A stretch of DNA of 64,000 bases from Litoreibacter meonggei (GCF_003663885.1 NZ_RCCE01000003.1:297501-361500); one strand, 5' to 3'; shown: positions 9,315 to 17,958, counted from the stretch's first letter. The notes: a model not told the origin generated them from the letters alone. Translations and numbers: made by a program.

Positions 9315-9347
9315 CGGGCTCCTCGGTTAAGAGGAGCCCGCTTTTTT
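9315..9347 (+). terminator. Rho-independent terminator after pyrF (probably bidirectional)
   Basis: A 10-bp perfect stem (CGGGCTCCTC / GAGGAGCCCG) with a six-base loop, then T6 on the plus strand. AAAA on the left gives a short U-run in the other direction, so it can also end the small exported-protein gene that converges on it. Confidence 0.93.
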
Positions 9348-9372
9348 CGGTCTCGGAAGGAGATCGTATTGA

Positions 9373-9663
9373 TTAGTTGCGCGCTGTGCGCTCAGCGGCA
9401 GAGTCGTTGCCAAGGGCGAAGAATGCTTGAACGTCGCGGCTAACATCAGCGCCACCGATCATTGCGTTCATTTCAGCTGCGGATTCATTGGCGGAGATAC
9501 CGACTTTCAGCGCTTTCGCCACGTTGCCAGTGGATGTTTCGCTCACGGTCAGTTCAGCGGCAGAGTCGTTGCCCATGGCGAAGAAAGCTTGCGGGTTGCT
9601 CACATCAGCAAATGCAGGTGCGGTTGCGGTCAGGGCGATAACAGTTGCGATAATGGTTTTCAT
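9373..9663 (-). CDS. Small exported protein with duplicated GNDSAAE motif
   Basis: 96 residues from the ATG at 9663, with CGGAG upstream. A Sec signal peptide (MKTIIATVIALTATAPAFA) leaves a mature chain of about 77 residues. Its two ends carry near-identical segments, QAFFAMGNDSAAELT and QAFFALGNDSAAERT, roughly 50 residues apart, joined by a linker that holds a related NESAAEMN. So an (N)-(D/E)-SAAE unit occurs three times. There are no cysteines or membrane segments after the signal. I do not recognise a family; it resembles small periplasmic proteins of Rhodobacteraceae with unknown roles. It stands alone between a terminator and a spacer of about 280 bases. Confidence 0.75.
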   Translation of the reverse strand: MKTIIATVIALTATAPAFADVSNPQAFFAMGNDSAAELTVSETSTGNVAKALKVGISANESAAEMNAMIGGADVSRDVQAFFALGNDSAAERTARN

Positions 9664-9941
9664 TTTGTGTACTCCGGTTTCGGTTTTTAAGTTCAGCGTT
9701 GTTGCTGTTGATGAACCAAACTTGGAGCTTTCCCCGCTCACACTCAATGAACAGCTTCGTGAGAATTGCGCACGATTGGTGCGTGTATGAACAGACTTGG
9801 TGCAAGGTTGAGCAGCGGATAACAAGCCCGTTAGAACTGATCAAATCATCAAGAAATTTGAAACTATCTGGTGGCTAGATACGTGAAGGCCCGCACCAAA
9901 GGCACGGGCACATGATCTTTTTACTCAGTTGAAAAAAGGAA

Positions 9942-10241
9942 TCAGTTCTCGTTGATATCTTTGTCCCAAACTTTGACCTGACCGTTACGGCGACCAAAGT
10001 ACTGGCGCAGCCCCAACCAAGTGAGGAGCGACACCGCCCCGTAAACAGATAGCGTTATCGGCAACGAGTCCATCATCATCCCTGCCGGCCAAACCCCGGC
10101 TGCGAACACAACCCCCATTGCCGCCGCCGCAAGGGCGAAGCCCAGCAGGATGTATCCAGGCATCAGGATTTCGAACACGCCCAGCAACAACGCCAGCGCG
10201 AACCAGACCCAGTATTGGTTCCAAAGAATGAATTGTTCCAT
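9942..10241 (-). CDS. NfeD-like small membrane protein
   Basis: 99 residues with three hydrophobic segments (residues about 8-25, 30-52 and 62-80), then a short basic C-terminal tail. It is the truncated NfeD/YbbK-type partner usually found next to SPFH-domain proteins. The ATG overlaps the stop of the upstream SPFH gene by one base (TGATG), so translation is coupled. NfeD proteins are thought to help assemble SPFH proteins into membrane microdomains; the soluble OB-fold of longer NfeD proteins is missing here. E. coli has the equivalent qmcA-ybbJ pair. Confidence 0.83.
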   Translation of the reverse strand: MEQFILWNQYWVWFALALLLGVFEILMPGYILLGFALAAAAMGVVFAAGVWPAGMMMDSLPITLSVYGAVSLLTWLGLRQYFGRRNGQVKVWDKDINEN

Positions 10242-11131
10242 CAGGTCCTCCCCTTCAGAAGTTTAAACGCGTCGCCAAAGGCATCCAGCGCGGCGGACGG
10301 CAACAACACGGTTTGCTTGCCGGCCCCTTGAGCAACTTCAGACAATGCCTCTACTTGCTTCAAAGCCACTTGATATTGCGCAGCCTCCACGCCGTTTTCC
10401 TTGATCGCGACAGCAACCACTTCGGTTGCGTAGGCTTCGGCATCCGCTTCGATACGACGGGCTTTTGCCAGCTGCTCAGCGGCATAAAGCTGGGCATCAG
10501 CGTTCAATTCAACCGATCGTTTGGAGCCCTCGGCTTCCGTCACCTGCGCACGACGTGCCCGTTCAGCATTCAACTGCTGCATCATCGCAGCGCGGGTCGC
10601 GTCATCAAGATTAACGTCCAAAATCTCGGCCCGGGTCACTTCGATGCCCCAATCATCCACGACTTTTTCAAGCGACGACTGGATGCGTTCGATCAACTGG
10701 CCGCGGTTGGACTGGACTTGGTCCAGCTCCAGCGTACCCAACTCGGAGCGCACGATACCAACAACAGTGGTCATGATCGCCGCGTCGATGTCGCGAATAC
10801 GGTAAACCGTCTTTTCCGGCTCGATGATGCGGTAAAACACGCTGCTTTCGACCTGCACCAACACGTTGTCAGACGTAATAGCATCTTGGCGATTGGTCGG
10901 GAGTTGGCGTTCCAGAATGGAAATCTTGTGCGCAACACGATCCAGAAACGGCACGATAAAGTTGATACCAGGCCCAAGCACCGAGCGCAGGCGACCGAAG
11001 CGTTCAACCACGAACTTGTCGCTTTGAGGGACGATCCGCACGCCCGCGAGGACGACGACGACCAAAAAGACGAACAACAGCAAGAATACTGCGTTATTGC
11101 CCAAAAACCCCAAAATAATGTCTTCCATCAA
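10241..11131 (-). CDS. qmcA: SPFH/band 7 (QmcA/paraslipin-like) membrane protein
   Basis: 296 residues. An N-terminal membrane anchor (about residues 8-30) is followed by the SPFH/band 7 domain: VERFGRLRSVLGPGINFIVPFLDRV, then RQLPTNRQDAITSDNVLV. A helical, Ala/Glu-rich coiled coil with the paraslipin signature (RAEILDVNLDD, MMQQLNAERARRAQVTEAEG) leads to the C-terminus. Such proteins form large ring assemblies in functional membrane microdomains and can influence membrane proteases. Paired with the NfeD-like gene downstream. The first or second ATG may be used. Confidence 0.92.
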   Translation of the reverse strand: MMEDIILGFLGNNAVFLLLFVFLVVVVLAGVRIVPQSDKFVVERFGRLRSVLGPGINFIVPFLDRVAHKISILERQLPTNRQDAITSDNVLVQVESSVFYRIIEPEKTVYRIRDIDAAIMTTVVGIVRSELGTLELDQVQSNRGQLIERIQSSLEKVVDDWGIEVTRAEILDVNLDDATRAAMMQQLNAERARRAQVTEAEGSKRSVELNADAQLYAAEQLAKARRIEADAEAYATEVVAVAIKENGVEAAQYQVALKQVEALSEVAQGAGKQTVLLPSAALDAFGDAFKLLKGRT

Positions 11132-11220
11132 TAAATTCCCTTCACTGTCCTAAAGGTTATATGGGGTGCGCAAGGACCGTTTAGAAGAAAGAAACAATCT
11201 GTTTCGGTCGATATCGGCGG

Positions 11221-11628
11221 CTAGAGTCTTTCCAGATACACCCGCAGGCAGTCCTGCAAATGCGCGATAGCATCGCCGCGGGACAGGTATTCGTCCGGGG
11301 ACATGAGCGCCCAGCGCTGCCCTTCATCTCCGAAAACTACGCCCAATTCCGCTCCGGCAGGCAAATGAGCTGCGAAGAAATACGAGGTCCCTGCGGGCAC
11401 GGTTGTCTGATACGCCCTTTTGCCGACCAGTTGATCCGACATCAATGTCAGCCCGAACTCTTCCTTCAGCTCGCGCAACACGCATTCCTCGGGGCTTTCC
11501 CCCAACTCTCTTCCGCCTCCGGCAAAATCCCAGCACGCCGGAAAAGGGATGTGATCAAAATCATCGCGCAACGCGACCAACACCCGCTCCCCAATAAAAA
11601 CCGCTACTTTTGCCCCATGAAATTCCAT
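11221..11628 (-). CDS. Nudix hydrolase
   Basis: 135 residues with a complete Nudix box (GGRELGESPEEC followed by VLRELKEEFGL, fitting GX5EX7REUXEEXGU) around residues 38-60. It should cleave a nucleoside diphosphate linked to another group; the substrate cannot be read from the sequence. The start has no clear Shine-Dalgarno. It is divergent from dinB with only about 55 bases between, which hints at, but does not prove, a shared DNA-damage or oxidised-nucleotide context. Confidence 0.87.
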   Translation of the reverse strand: MEFHGAKVAVFIGERVLVALRDDFDHIPFPACWDFAGGGRELGESPEECVLRELKEEFGLTLMSDQLVGKRAYQTTVPAGTSYFFAAHLPAGAELGVVFGDEGQRWALMSPDEYLSRGDAIAHLQDCLRVYLERL

Positions 11629-11683
11629 GCGCCATAGATAGCATAAGATTGCCGCTTACACCCCGCTGGCGTATCACCACCCC

Positions 11684-12934
11684 ATGCCATCGCTTTGCCG
11701 AACCTGTTTCCATCAATATGACCAAGGCGCCCGCTGCCCCGCCTGCGGGTCGCCCCGCGTCATGTCACATCCGGAACTGTTCGACCTTTCCATCGCACAT
11801 ATGGATTGCGACGCCTTTTATGCGTCGGTCGAAAAGCGCGATAATCCGGCGCTACGCGACAAGCCGGTGATAATTGGCGGTGGCAGGCGCGGCGTGGTCT
11901 CTACCGCCTGCTACATCGCCCGCATTAAGGGTGTGCGCTCCGCGATGCCGATGTTTCAGGCGCTCAAGCTTTGCCCCGAGGCCGAAGTCGTACGCGGCCG
12001 CATGGACGTCTATGTAGAGGTCTCGCGCCAAATCCGCGCTTTGATGCAAAAGTTGACTCCCGCTATCGAGCCACTGTCGCTGGATGAAGCATTTCTAGAC
12101 CTGACCGGAACCGAGAAACTGCACCACGCCCCGCCCGCTGTTATGCTGGCGCGGCTGGTAAACAGGATGGAAAGCGACATCGGTGTGAGCGGCTCCATCG
12201 GCTTGAGCCACAACAAGTTTCTCGCAAAGGTCGCGTCCGACTTGGACAAGCCACGCGGCTTTTCTGTTATCGGCAAGGCGGAAACTGACGACTTCCTGCG
12301 TGACCGCCCCGTCTCTTTGATCTGGGGTGTCGGCGCGGTGACCCGCGAGAGTCTGGAAAAGGCCGGCATTCGCACATTCGCCGACCTGCTGCGGTGGGAC
12401 CGCCAAGACCTGCACACGCGCTTCGGCTCCATGGGGAACCGCTTATGGCACCTTGCACGCGGCGAGGACCGCCGCCGTGTGTCCGCTCATGAACCGGTCA
12501 AAGGAATCTCGAACGAAACCACGTTCCATGATGACACCGCCGACACTGACCTGCTGGACGGTCACCTATGGCGCATGGCGGAAAAGGTAGCGGATCGCGC
12601 GAAGGCCAAGCAAATTGCCGGTCGCGTCGTCACGCTGAAGCTGAAGACCGCCAAGTTCAAACTCATTACCCGCCGCCAATCCTTGCGAGACCCGACGCAA
12701 CTGGCCGACCGCATTTACCGCACGGCGCGGGATTTGATGACGAATGTACGTGAGGGTCCGTACCGCCTGCTGGGCGTCGGCATTTCGGACCTGATGCCCG
12801 AAGACGACGCCGACCGCACCCCGGATTTGCTTGACCCCGACGCCGCAAAGCGCACCGAGGCAGAGCGTGCCACAGACAAAATCCGCGAAAAGTTTGGTAG
12901 CGATGCGATCAAAAAAGGCCGCTCCCTGCGCTGA
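11684..12934 (+). CDS. dinB: DNA polymerase IV (DinB) with N-terminal zinc-ribbon-like extension
   Basis: 416 residues. Before the Y-family core there is a short extension with C-X2-C-X9-C-X2-C (CRTCFHQYDQGARCPACG), a likely zinc ribbon also seen in other alphaproteobacterial DinB proteins. The palm motifs follow: IAHMDCDAFYASVE (metal-binding Asp, steric-gate region) and PLSLDEAFLD with the catalytic Asp-Glu pair. The little-finger domain ends near the C-terminal KKGRSLR. It performs error-prone translesion synthesis. No SOS box is evident in the short spacer upstream. Confidence 0.95.
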   Translation: MPSLCRTCFHQYDQGARCPACGSPRVMSHPELFDLSIAHMDCDAFYASVEKRDNPALRDKPVIIGGGRRGVVSTACYIARIKGVRSAMPMFQALKLCPEAEVVRGRMDVYVEVSRQIRALMQKLTPAIEPLSLDEAFLDLTGTEKLHHAPPAVMLARLVNRMESDIGVSGSIGLSHNKFLAKVASDLDKPRGFSVIGKAETDDFLRDRPVSLIWGVGAVTRESLEKAGIRTFADLLRWDRQDLHTRFGSMGNRLWHLARGEDRRRVSAHEPVKGISNETTFHDDTADTDLLDGHLWRMAEKVADRAKAKQIAGRVVTLKLKTAKFKLITRRQSLRDPTQLADRIYRTARDLMTNVREGPYRLLGVGISDLMPEDDADRTPDLLDPDAAKRTEAERATDKIREKFGSDAIKKGRSLR

Positions 12935-12937
12935 GAC

Positions 12938-13798
12938 CTACTCGGCGGCCAGTGGCAGTTCTTGGCGACCCACATCAGCAATTTCCGCCACGATCCGTTC
13001 CATCAATGCCCGGAAGCTGTCGAAGTTGCCGTTCGGCCTGACATATTGCTCGTTCATATAAAGAGCGCGGTCAATCTCGATCTGGACGGCGTGATGGCCC
13101 CGCGATGGGCGACCGTAAGCCTGCGTGATGTAGGCCCCAGCAAAGGGCGCATTGCGGCTGACCCGAAGCCCTGCTTCCAGAAAGACAGTCTCGATCAGGT
13201 CGACGATTTTTCCGTCCGCCGCCGCCCCGAACCGATCGCCAAGCACAACGTCTGGGCGCGCAAATCCTGTGTGAACCGCGGATTGTACAGCCTCGTGCGG
13301 CATGGAGTGGAAGTCGACCAGCACCGCGCGGCCAAAGACGCGGTTGGTGTCCTCCATCAATTGCCCAAGGCGATTATGATATGGACGCCAGTACTGCTCC
13401 ACGCGTGCGTTGGCCTCCGCCATCGAGAGCTTTCCGGAATAAATCGCTCGCCCGTTCGCCACGACCCTCGGGATCACCCCAAGTCCTGACGCGATCCGTG
13501 GGTTGTGGCCAGGGCGGCGCACGTCTTGCACCACTGCGGGGTCCAACTCGTCACAGGCCCGGTTCAGATCAATGAAGGCACGCGGCATATGGGCTGCCAG
13601 AAATGGCGCGCCAAACTTGGCGGCGGGGGCCACCAGCCTGTCCATGAATGCATCTTCCGATGAACGGATCTGCAATTCATCCAGAACAGAGCTGCGCAGG
13701 AAAGCGCGCGTATAGTTCCGCCCGCTATGTGGACTGGCAAAGACCATGCAGCTGGTCTGGACCTCTGGTAGGGTCAATGTGTAGGCGTCGTTCATCAT
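12938..13798 (-). CDS. N-formylglutamate amidohydrolase family protein
   Basis: 286 residues from the ATG at 13798, placed behind ACAGGAG; a second ATG follows directly. The fold is the zinc-dependent FGase family: an early FASPHSGRNY motif (HSG supplies a metal ligand), AHMPRAFIDLNRAC, and VLVDFHSMPHEA with the second His cluster. Family members hydrolyse N-formyl-L-glutamate (histidine breakdown) or related N-acyl amino acids. No hut genes are nearby, so the substrate is uncertain. It converges on dinB with only three bases between the stop codons. Confidence 0.88.
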   Translation of the reverse strand: MMNDAYTLTLPEVQTSCMVFASPHSGRNYTRAFLRSSVLDELQIRSSEDAFMDRLVAPAAKFGAPFLAAHMPRAFIDLNRACDELDPAVVQDVRRPGHNPRIASGLGVIPRVVANGRAIYSGKLSMAEANARVEQYWRPYHNRLGQLMEDTNRVFGRAVLVDFHSMPHEAVQSAVHTGFARPDVVLGDRFGAAADGKIVDLIETVFLEAGLRVSRNAPFAGAYITQAYGRPSRGHHAVQIEIDRALYMNEQYVRPNGNFDSFRALMERIVAEIADVGRQELPLAAE

Positions 13799-13851
13799 GC
13801 CCGCTCCTGTTGCCATAAGTATAAGGCTAAAATTTGCTCATTCAAAAGCCC

Positions 13852-13880
13852 TTGAACAGCTTTCCGACTCCTTCTATAGA
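13852..13880 (+). promoter_or_regulatory. Sigma-70-type promoter of tRNA-Val / rpmJ
   Basis: TTGAAC at 13852-13857, a 17-base spacer, then TATAGA at 13875-13880, followed by a GC-rich discriminator (GCGCGG) as is usual for stable-RNA promoters. A start near 13887 would give about 60 bases of leader before the tRNA. Confidence 0.6.
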
Positions 13881-13948
13881 GCGCGGACCAACGTGCTTCG
13901 GCTGCGTCCCCTTTGCTGTGGGACCGGTTCGGAAAATGAAGGTCAGAT

Positions 13949-14023
13949 GGGCGCTTAGCTCAGCGGTAGAGCACTTCGTTGACATCGAAGTGGTCACTGG
14001 TTCGATCCCAGTAGTGCCCACCA
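13949..14023 (+). tRNA. tRNA-Val (anticodon GAC)
   Basis: 75 nucleotides including an encoded CCA. The acceptor stem GGGCGCT/AGTGCCC contains one G-U pair. The D arm is AGCTCAGCGGTAGAGC, the anticodon stem is CTTCG/CGAAG around TTGACAT, giving anticodon GAC, and the T arm CTGGTTCGATCCCAG holds the invariant GTTCGATCC. All standard positions are filled. Confidence 0.97.
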
Positions 14024-14080
14024 TCTGAAGGAATTTTAATTGAAGGCGCCCTATCGCGCTGGACGAATAGGAGAAGAGAC

Positions 14081-14206
14081 ATGAAGGTTAAGAACTCACT
14101 TCGCTCCCTGAAGTCGCGCCACCGGGATTGCCGGGTCGTGCGCCGCAAGGGCCGCGTTTACGTGATCAACAAAACCCAGCCTCGCTTTAAAGCCCGCCAA
14201 GGTTAA
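14081..14206 (+). CDS. rpmJ: 50S ribosomal protein L36 (zinc-free type)
   Basis: 41 residues, starting [16 protein letters not shown] and ending RFKARQG, the standard alphaproteobacterial L36. A good ribosome site (AGGAG) precedes the ATG. The Cys-Cys-Cys-His zinc site of the classical form is missing (only one Cys remains), so this is the C-minus type, which is normal for this class of bacteria. It lies 57 bases after the tRNA-Val gene and is probably read from the same promoter. It is followed by a strong terminator. Confidence 0.95.
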   Translation: MKVKNSLRSLKSRHRDCRVVRRKGRVYVINKTQPRFKARQG

Positions 14207-14255
14207 TTTCTTGGGCTAAGCTTGAGCGCTTAGGCGTTTTGCTAAAAATTTTAGA

Positions 14256-14282
14256 GGCCGCTCCTTCGGGGGCGGCCTTTTT
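14256..14282 (+). terminator. Rho-independent terminator after rpmJ
   Basis: Stem GGCCGCTCC / GGGGCGGCC (one G-U pair) with a stable TTCG tetraloop and T5. It closes the tRNA-Val/rpmJ unit. Confidence 0.92.
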
Positions 14283-14320
14283 CGTTGGGGGGCGACTACT
14301 AGAAGAGATCGAGGCCCAAA

Positions 14321-14388
14321 GTCCGCTATGCGGACAAAACTGCCATTGCGCAATGCAATTCGAATGTCCGCAATGACTGCAGACATTC
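14321..14388. repeat. Three consecutive small dyads in the rpmJ - SnoaL spacer
   Basis: GTCCGC-TAT-GCGGAC (14321-14335), the palindrome ATTGCGCAAT (14345-14354) and GAATGTC-N13-GACATTC (14362-14388) follow one another within 68 bases. No T-run follows, so they do not look like terminators. They could be a decayed intergenic element or protein-binding sites. Confidence 0.4.
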
Positions 14389-14448
14389 TGATGTTTAACA
14401 CGAAAGAATTCCCTCAAAAGTCAGCAAAGTAGTCCAGTGGTACTCATC

Positions 14449-15432
14449 CTAGGAACCTTGCGAGTGTGGTAACGGATCATATCCCAGCTGCAGCAAAACA
14501 TGCGGGACATCAACAAACACCCAGTTCTCGACAAGCAGCTCATTTTCCCGTCGCCACCAGTCACAGACACGCATGAATACCCGCTCCTTCGTGGGGCCTT
14601 GCCCTAGGAATGGCTTCACGTTGACACCGGTTAGGGATGGCCAACCGCCCGAGCACGTATAATTTCCGTCACCATATCTTGTGAAGTGCTTGGTCATCCC
14701 ATTGCCCTTGGACCCGCCTGACCATCCGTCAAATTGGGACTCGAATGGAACCTGAAACGATGCAAATTCCTCAATGCCTACAAAACTTCCAAAGGCGCCC
14801 GGACCGTACCACATCATATTGTCGTGCCAATAAGGTCGCCATGCTTCGTCCTTGGTTGCAAGTTCTGTGAGCATATCCGTCACGATCTGATAACTGCGTT
14901 GGCCCTCGGCTGGATCGGGTTCATTCGTGATGACGCCGTCTTTGCTCGCCGGTCCTTGGATCAACCCAGTATAGCCGCGCGACAGACCCGGCCCAATGGG
15001 CAGCGGCCATTGATTGCAGGCGATCATCAATTCCGGGATGTCGAGGTAGATATAGCTTTCGACCGCTTTTCCGTTCTCAATACGGTGAAATTCACCATAG
15101 CGTAGATAGCTTAGCGTGCCTGTGGCTTTGATACCGATCCAATCTTGGGCAAAGTGCCCGACGAAGTAGCCTGTGGAACTGATCCAATCCTGTCCTTCAA
15201 ACTGGCCAGCCATGAAAATGTCGTCGCGTCTGTAAAGCCCTTCGAATGAGTGCTGTAACGGATGCAGAAATTTGTCGAGGTACGCGTCTGCCCCCTGCAA
15301 TTCATTGAACGGGTGGACAACGTTGATGTCGGCATCCGCGGAGAAGAATGCGGCAATTGCTTCAGACCAATCAGATGGGTGTTGCAGGGCATCTGCGTAC
15401 CGCAGATAGAGTGAACGGTCATGTGATGACAT
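14449..15432 (-). CDS. SnoaL-like (NTF2-fold) protein with two predicted domains
   Basis: 327 residues, about twice the length of a single NTF2-like domain. Both halves show SnoaL-type features: an Asp/His-rich first half (DINVVHPFNELQGADAYLDKFLHPL) and a matching second half (YWHDNMMWYGPGAFGSFVGIEEFASF). The family includes polyketide cyclases and many enzymes of unknown substrate. No signal peptide. No polyketide or catabolic genes lie beside it. It faces away from the gene-free spacer at 15433-15816, which should hold its promoter. Confidence 0.75.
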   Translation of the reverse strand: MSSHDRSLYLRYADALQHPSDWSEAIAAFFSADADINVVHPFNELQGADAYLDKFLHPLQHSFEGLYRRDDIFMAGQFEGQDWISSTGYFVGHFAQDWIGIKATGTLSYLRYGEFHRIENGKAVESYIYLDIPELMIACNQWPLPIGPGLSRGYTGLIQGPASKDGVITNEPDPAEGQRSYQIVTDMLTELATKDEAWRPYWHDNMMWYGPGAFGSFVGIEEFASFQVPFESQFDGWSGGSKGNGMTKHFTRYGDGNYTCSGGWPSLTGVNVKPFLGQGPTKERVFMRVCDWWRRENELLVENWVFVDVPHVLLQLGYDPLPHSQGS

Positions 15433-15816
15433 GATGTTTCCTTTTTGAATGCGTCGATTTGATGTGGTGGGTCAGGTTATTGGTGACCTGGACCCGCACG
15501 CATTCTGGAAAAAGGAATGCGACCCGGACGCCTTGACCGCACGGCCAGCAAACGCATGGTTGCGTTCTTGGCGGATGATTGCATCGATTGAAGGCTCTTT
15601 GATCCCATACTGTGACCGTAAAGTTTTCGATGCGACAGGCAAGAGTAAACCAGCGTTTTACGGCAGCGCTTCCAAGAGAGAGGAAGCCGAATAGGCGTGA
15701 GTCCTGTTTAGAAGCCTTGATCTTGCAAAATGACACCAAACAAAGCCGACTTTCGTGCGACTTGCAGCATCGGTTGTTTTGGGCTCAGAGCCGCCATTCC
15801 AACAAACCCCTGCCCG
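15433..15816. other. Gene-free spacer between the SnoaL-like gene and hemC
   Basis: About 380 bases without a supported gene. Near the SnoaL start there is an inverted repeat CAGGT-N8-ACCTG (15473-15490), placed where a regulator of that gene could bind. An 81-codon plus-strand frame (15449-15694) has acceptable codons but no ribosome site and no recognisable family, so I do not call it a gene; it could be a remnant. Confidence 0.5.
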
Positions 15817-16764
15817 CTAACTCCGCCAGTCAAAGAAGTTCTTGGGTGCCCGTGCGGTCAAACGATCCGCCACGGCACGGCCCATTTCCGCGGCATGCTC
15901 AATCGTGGACGTCTCGGCATCGCTCAATGCCTCTGACCCGTCAGGGCGCAAAATCTCGGCACGGAAATTCACTGTGTCGCCATCAAGCTCTGCCAAGCCC
16001 GCAATCGGCGTCTCACAAGAGCCTTCCAGTTGCGCCAGATAGGCGCGCTCACACGCCAGCCGCTGGCCGGTGGGAATATCGTGGATCGCCGATAGCATCT
16101 CCGCCACGCGGGTGTCATCACCGCGTCGCTCGATCCCGATCGCACCCTGCGCTACGGCTGGCAGCATCTCAGTCGTTTCAATTCCCGTCGCTGGAACGCC
16201 ATCCATCGCAAGACGGTTCAACCCCGCCATCGCAAGGAATGTGCATGTCGCGACCCCAGCATCCAGCTTCTTCAGCCGAGTTTGCACATTGCCGCGGAAC
16301 TCCACCACATTCAGGTCAGGGCGACGGTGCAAAATCTGCGCACGGCGACGCAGGGAAGATGTCCCTACAGTATCGCCCTGCGCCAATTCGGCAATGCCCT
16401 TCGCTTTCAACGACACAAACGCATCGCGCACGTCCTCGCGCGGCAGGTAGGTGTCCAACAACAAGCCCTGCGGCTGCTCCACCGGCATGTCTTTCATCGA
16501 ATGAACCGCAATGTCGATCTGGCCCGACAGCAGGTCATCCTCGATCTCGCGGGTAAACAATCCCTTGCCGCCGATCTCTTTCAACGGGCGGTCCAGAATG
16601 GCATCGCCTGTGGTCTTGATCACCACAACCTCGAACGCCTCTTCCGGCAAATCGAACGCCGCCATAAGCCGCGCACGCGTCTCGTAGGCCTGCGCCAAAG
16701 CCAGCGGCGATCCGCGGGTGCCAATCCGCAAGGGTGAGGTCGGGGTGGGTAGGTTCAATGCCAT
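15817..16764 (-). CDS. hemC: Hydroxymethylbilane synthase (porphobilinogen deaminase) HemC
   Basis: 315 residues from the ATG at 16764, where homology begins (LRIGTRGSPLALAQ). It polymerises four porphobilinogens into hydroxymethylbilane in the cytosol. The dipyrromethane-cofactor cysteine is in QLEGSCETPIAG, and the SLRRRAQ and STHSMKD-equivalent (AVHSMKDMPV) substrate-binding motifs are intact. It is divergent from hemE with about 100 bases between, so the two haem genes probably share a control region. Confidence 0.97.
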   Translation of the reverse strand: MALNLPTPTSPLRIGTRGSPLALAQAYETRARLMAAFDLPEEAFEVVVIKTTGDAILDRPLKEIGGKGLFTREIEDDLLSGQIDIAVHSMKDMPVEQPQGLLLDTYLPREDVRDAFVSLKAKGIAELAQGDTVGTSSLRRRAQILHRRPDLNVVEFRGNVQTRLKKLDAGVATCTFLAMAGLNRLAMDGVPATGIETTEMLPAVAQGAIGIERRGDDTRVAEMLSAIHDIPTGQRLACERAYLAQLEGSCETPIAGLAELDGDTVNFRAEILRPDGSEALSDAETSTIEHAAEMGRAVADRLTARAPKNFFDWRS

Positions 16765-16864
16765 GACAGCTTGCTTAAATGGGCACACGAATGCTGACAA
16801 GCTGTCGCCTTGACATTCGGTCGCCCGAGCGCGGACAAGAGGTCGCAATAGAAGGAGTGTGGCC

Positions 16865-17908
16865 ATGGCCGAGCAGAAGAAAATCATGCGTGCATTGGCA
16901 GGCGAAACACTGGATACGCCACCGATCTGGATGATGCGCCAAGCGGGCCGCTATCTGCCGGAATACAAGGCCACCCGTGCGCAGGCTGGCGACTTCCTGT
17001 CCCTGTGCTACAACCCCGACCTGGCGACCGAGGTCACGTTGCAGCCGCTCCGCCGCTTCGATTTCGACGCGGCCATTCTGTTCGCCGACATCCTGCTGCT
17101 GCCACAGGCATTGGGGGCGGATTTGTGGTTCGTCACCGGCGAAGGCCCGCGCCTATCGACGGTGACCAGCGCCGCCGACTTTGCCAAACTCAAAGGCCCG
17201 TCCGACGTGCACGAGCACTTGGCCCCCATCTACCAAACGGTACGCAACCTTGCAGGCGAGCTACCCAAGACCACCACGCTGATCGGCTTCGCGGGTGCTC
17301 CATGGACCGTGGCCACCTACATGATCGCAGGCCAAGGCACCCCAGACCAAGGCCCCGCCCACAAGCTGCGCGTCGAGCAGCCAGAGGTGTTCGACGCCCT
17401 GATCGACCTGCTGACCAATGCCACCATAGAATACCTGTCCGCGCAGATCGACGCGGGCGCCGAGGTGGTCAAACTGTTCGACAGCTGGGCGGGCTCGCTG
17501 TCGGGTGACGCATTCCAGAAATTCGCCCTCGCGCCCACCACTAAGATCATCCGCGCGCTGAAAGCCCGCCACCCGAACACGCCGATCATCGCCTTCCCGC
17601 GTGAAGCAGGTGACAACTACATCGGATTCGCAAAGGCGACTGGCGCGGATTGCGTGGCGCTCGACAATTCCGTCTCCGCCGATTGGGCGGCGGCCAACGT
17701 GCAGGTTGACGGCTGCGTTCAAGGCAACCTCGCCTCGCGCCACATGGTCACCGGCGGACAGGACTTGGTGGACGAGACCCGCGCCATCGTCAAAGCCTTT
17801 TCCAAAGGCCCGCACATCTTCAACCTCGGCCACGGCATCACTCCCGACGCCGATCCCGACAACGTGCAATTGATGATCGACACGGTGCGCGAAACCGCGT
17901 CGGCCTAG
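16865..17908 (+). CDS. hemE: Uroporphyrinogen III decarboxylase HemE
   Basis: 347 residues from the ATG at 16865. GAAGGAG lies seven bases upstream; an in-frame GTG six bases earlier would sit too close to it. The enzyme decarboxylates the four acetate side chains of uroporphyrinogen III to give coproporphyrinogen III. The N-terminal signature [16 protein letters not shown] and the [13 protein letters not shown] motif are present. It is divergent from hemC, and the next haem step (hemF) is encoded about 1.5 kb downstream. Confidence 0.97.
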   Translation: MAEQKKIMRALAGETLDTPPIWMMRQAGRYLPEYKATRAQAGDFLSLCYNPDLATEVTLQPLRRFDFDAAILFADILLLPQALGADLWFVTGEGPRLSTVTSAADFAKLKGPSDVHEHLAPIYQTVRNLAGELPKTTTLIGFAGAPWTVATYMIAGQGTPDQGPAHKLRVEQPEVFDALIDLLTNATIEYLSAQIDAGAEVVKLFDSWAGSLSGDAFQKFALAPTTKIIRALKARHPNTPIIAFPREAGDNYIGFAKATGADCVALDNSVSADWAAANVQVDGCVQGNLASRHMVTGGQDLVDETRAIVKAFSKGPHIFNLGHGITPDADPDNVQLMIDTVRETASA

Positions 17909-17958
17909 GCGCATATTTCACTGGAACACCAACCGCCCGTCCCGCTAGGGTCGGGTGC

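Noticed and set aside
9835-9870. FNR-like sequence (TTGAT/ATCA parts) upstream of the small exported protein
   Set aside because: The half-sites have the wrong spacing for TTGAT-N4-ATCAA.
15449-15694. 81-codon frame in the SnoaL-hemC gap
   Set aside because: Codons look acceptable but there is no Shine-Dalgarno, no family and no neighbour support; kept only as a remark on the gap.
16765-16864. hemC-hemE spacer as the replication origin
   Set aside because: hemE flanks the origin in some Alphaproteobacteria, but this spacer is only 100 bases and has no DnaA box or AT-rich core.
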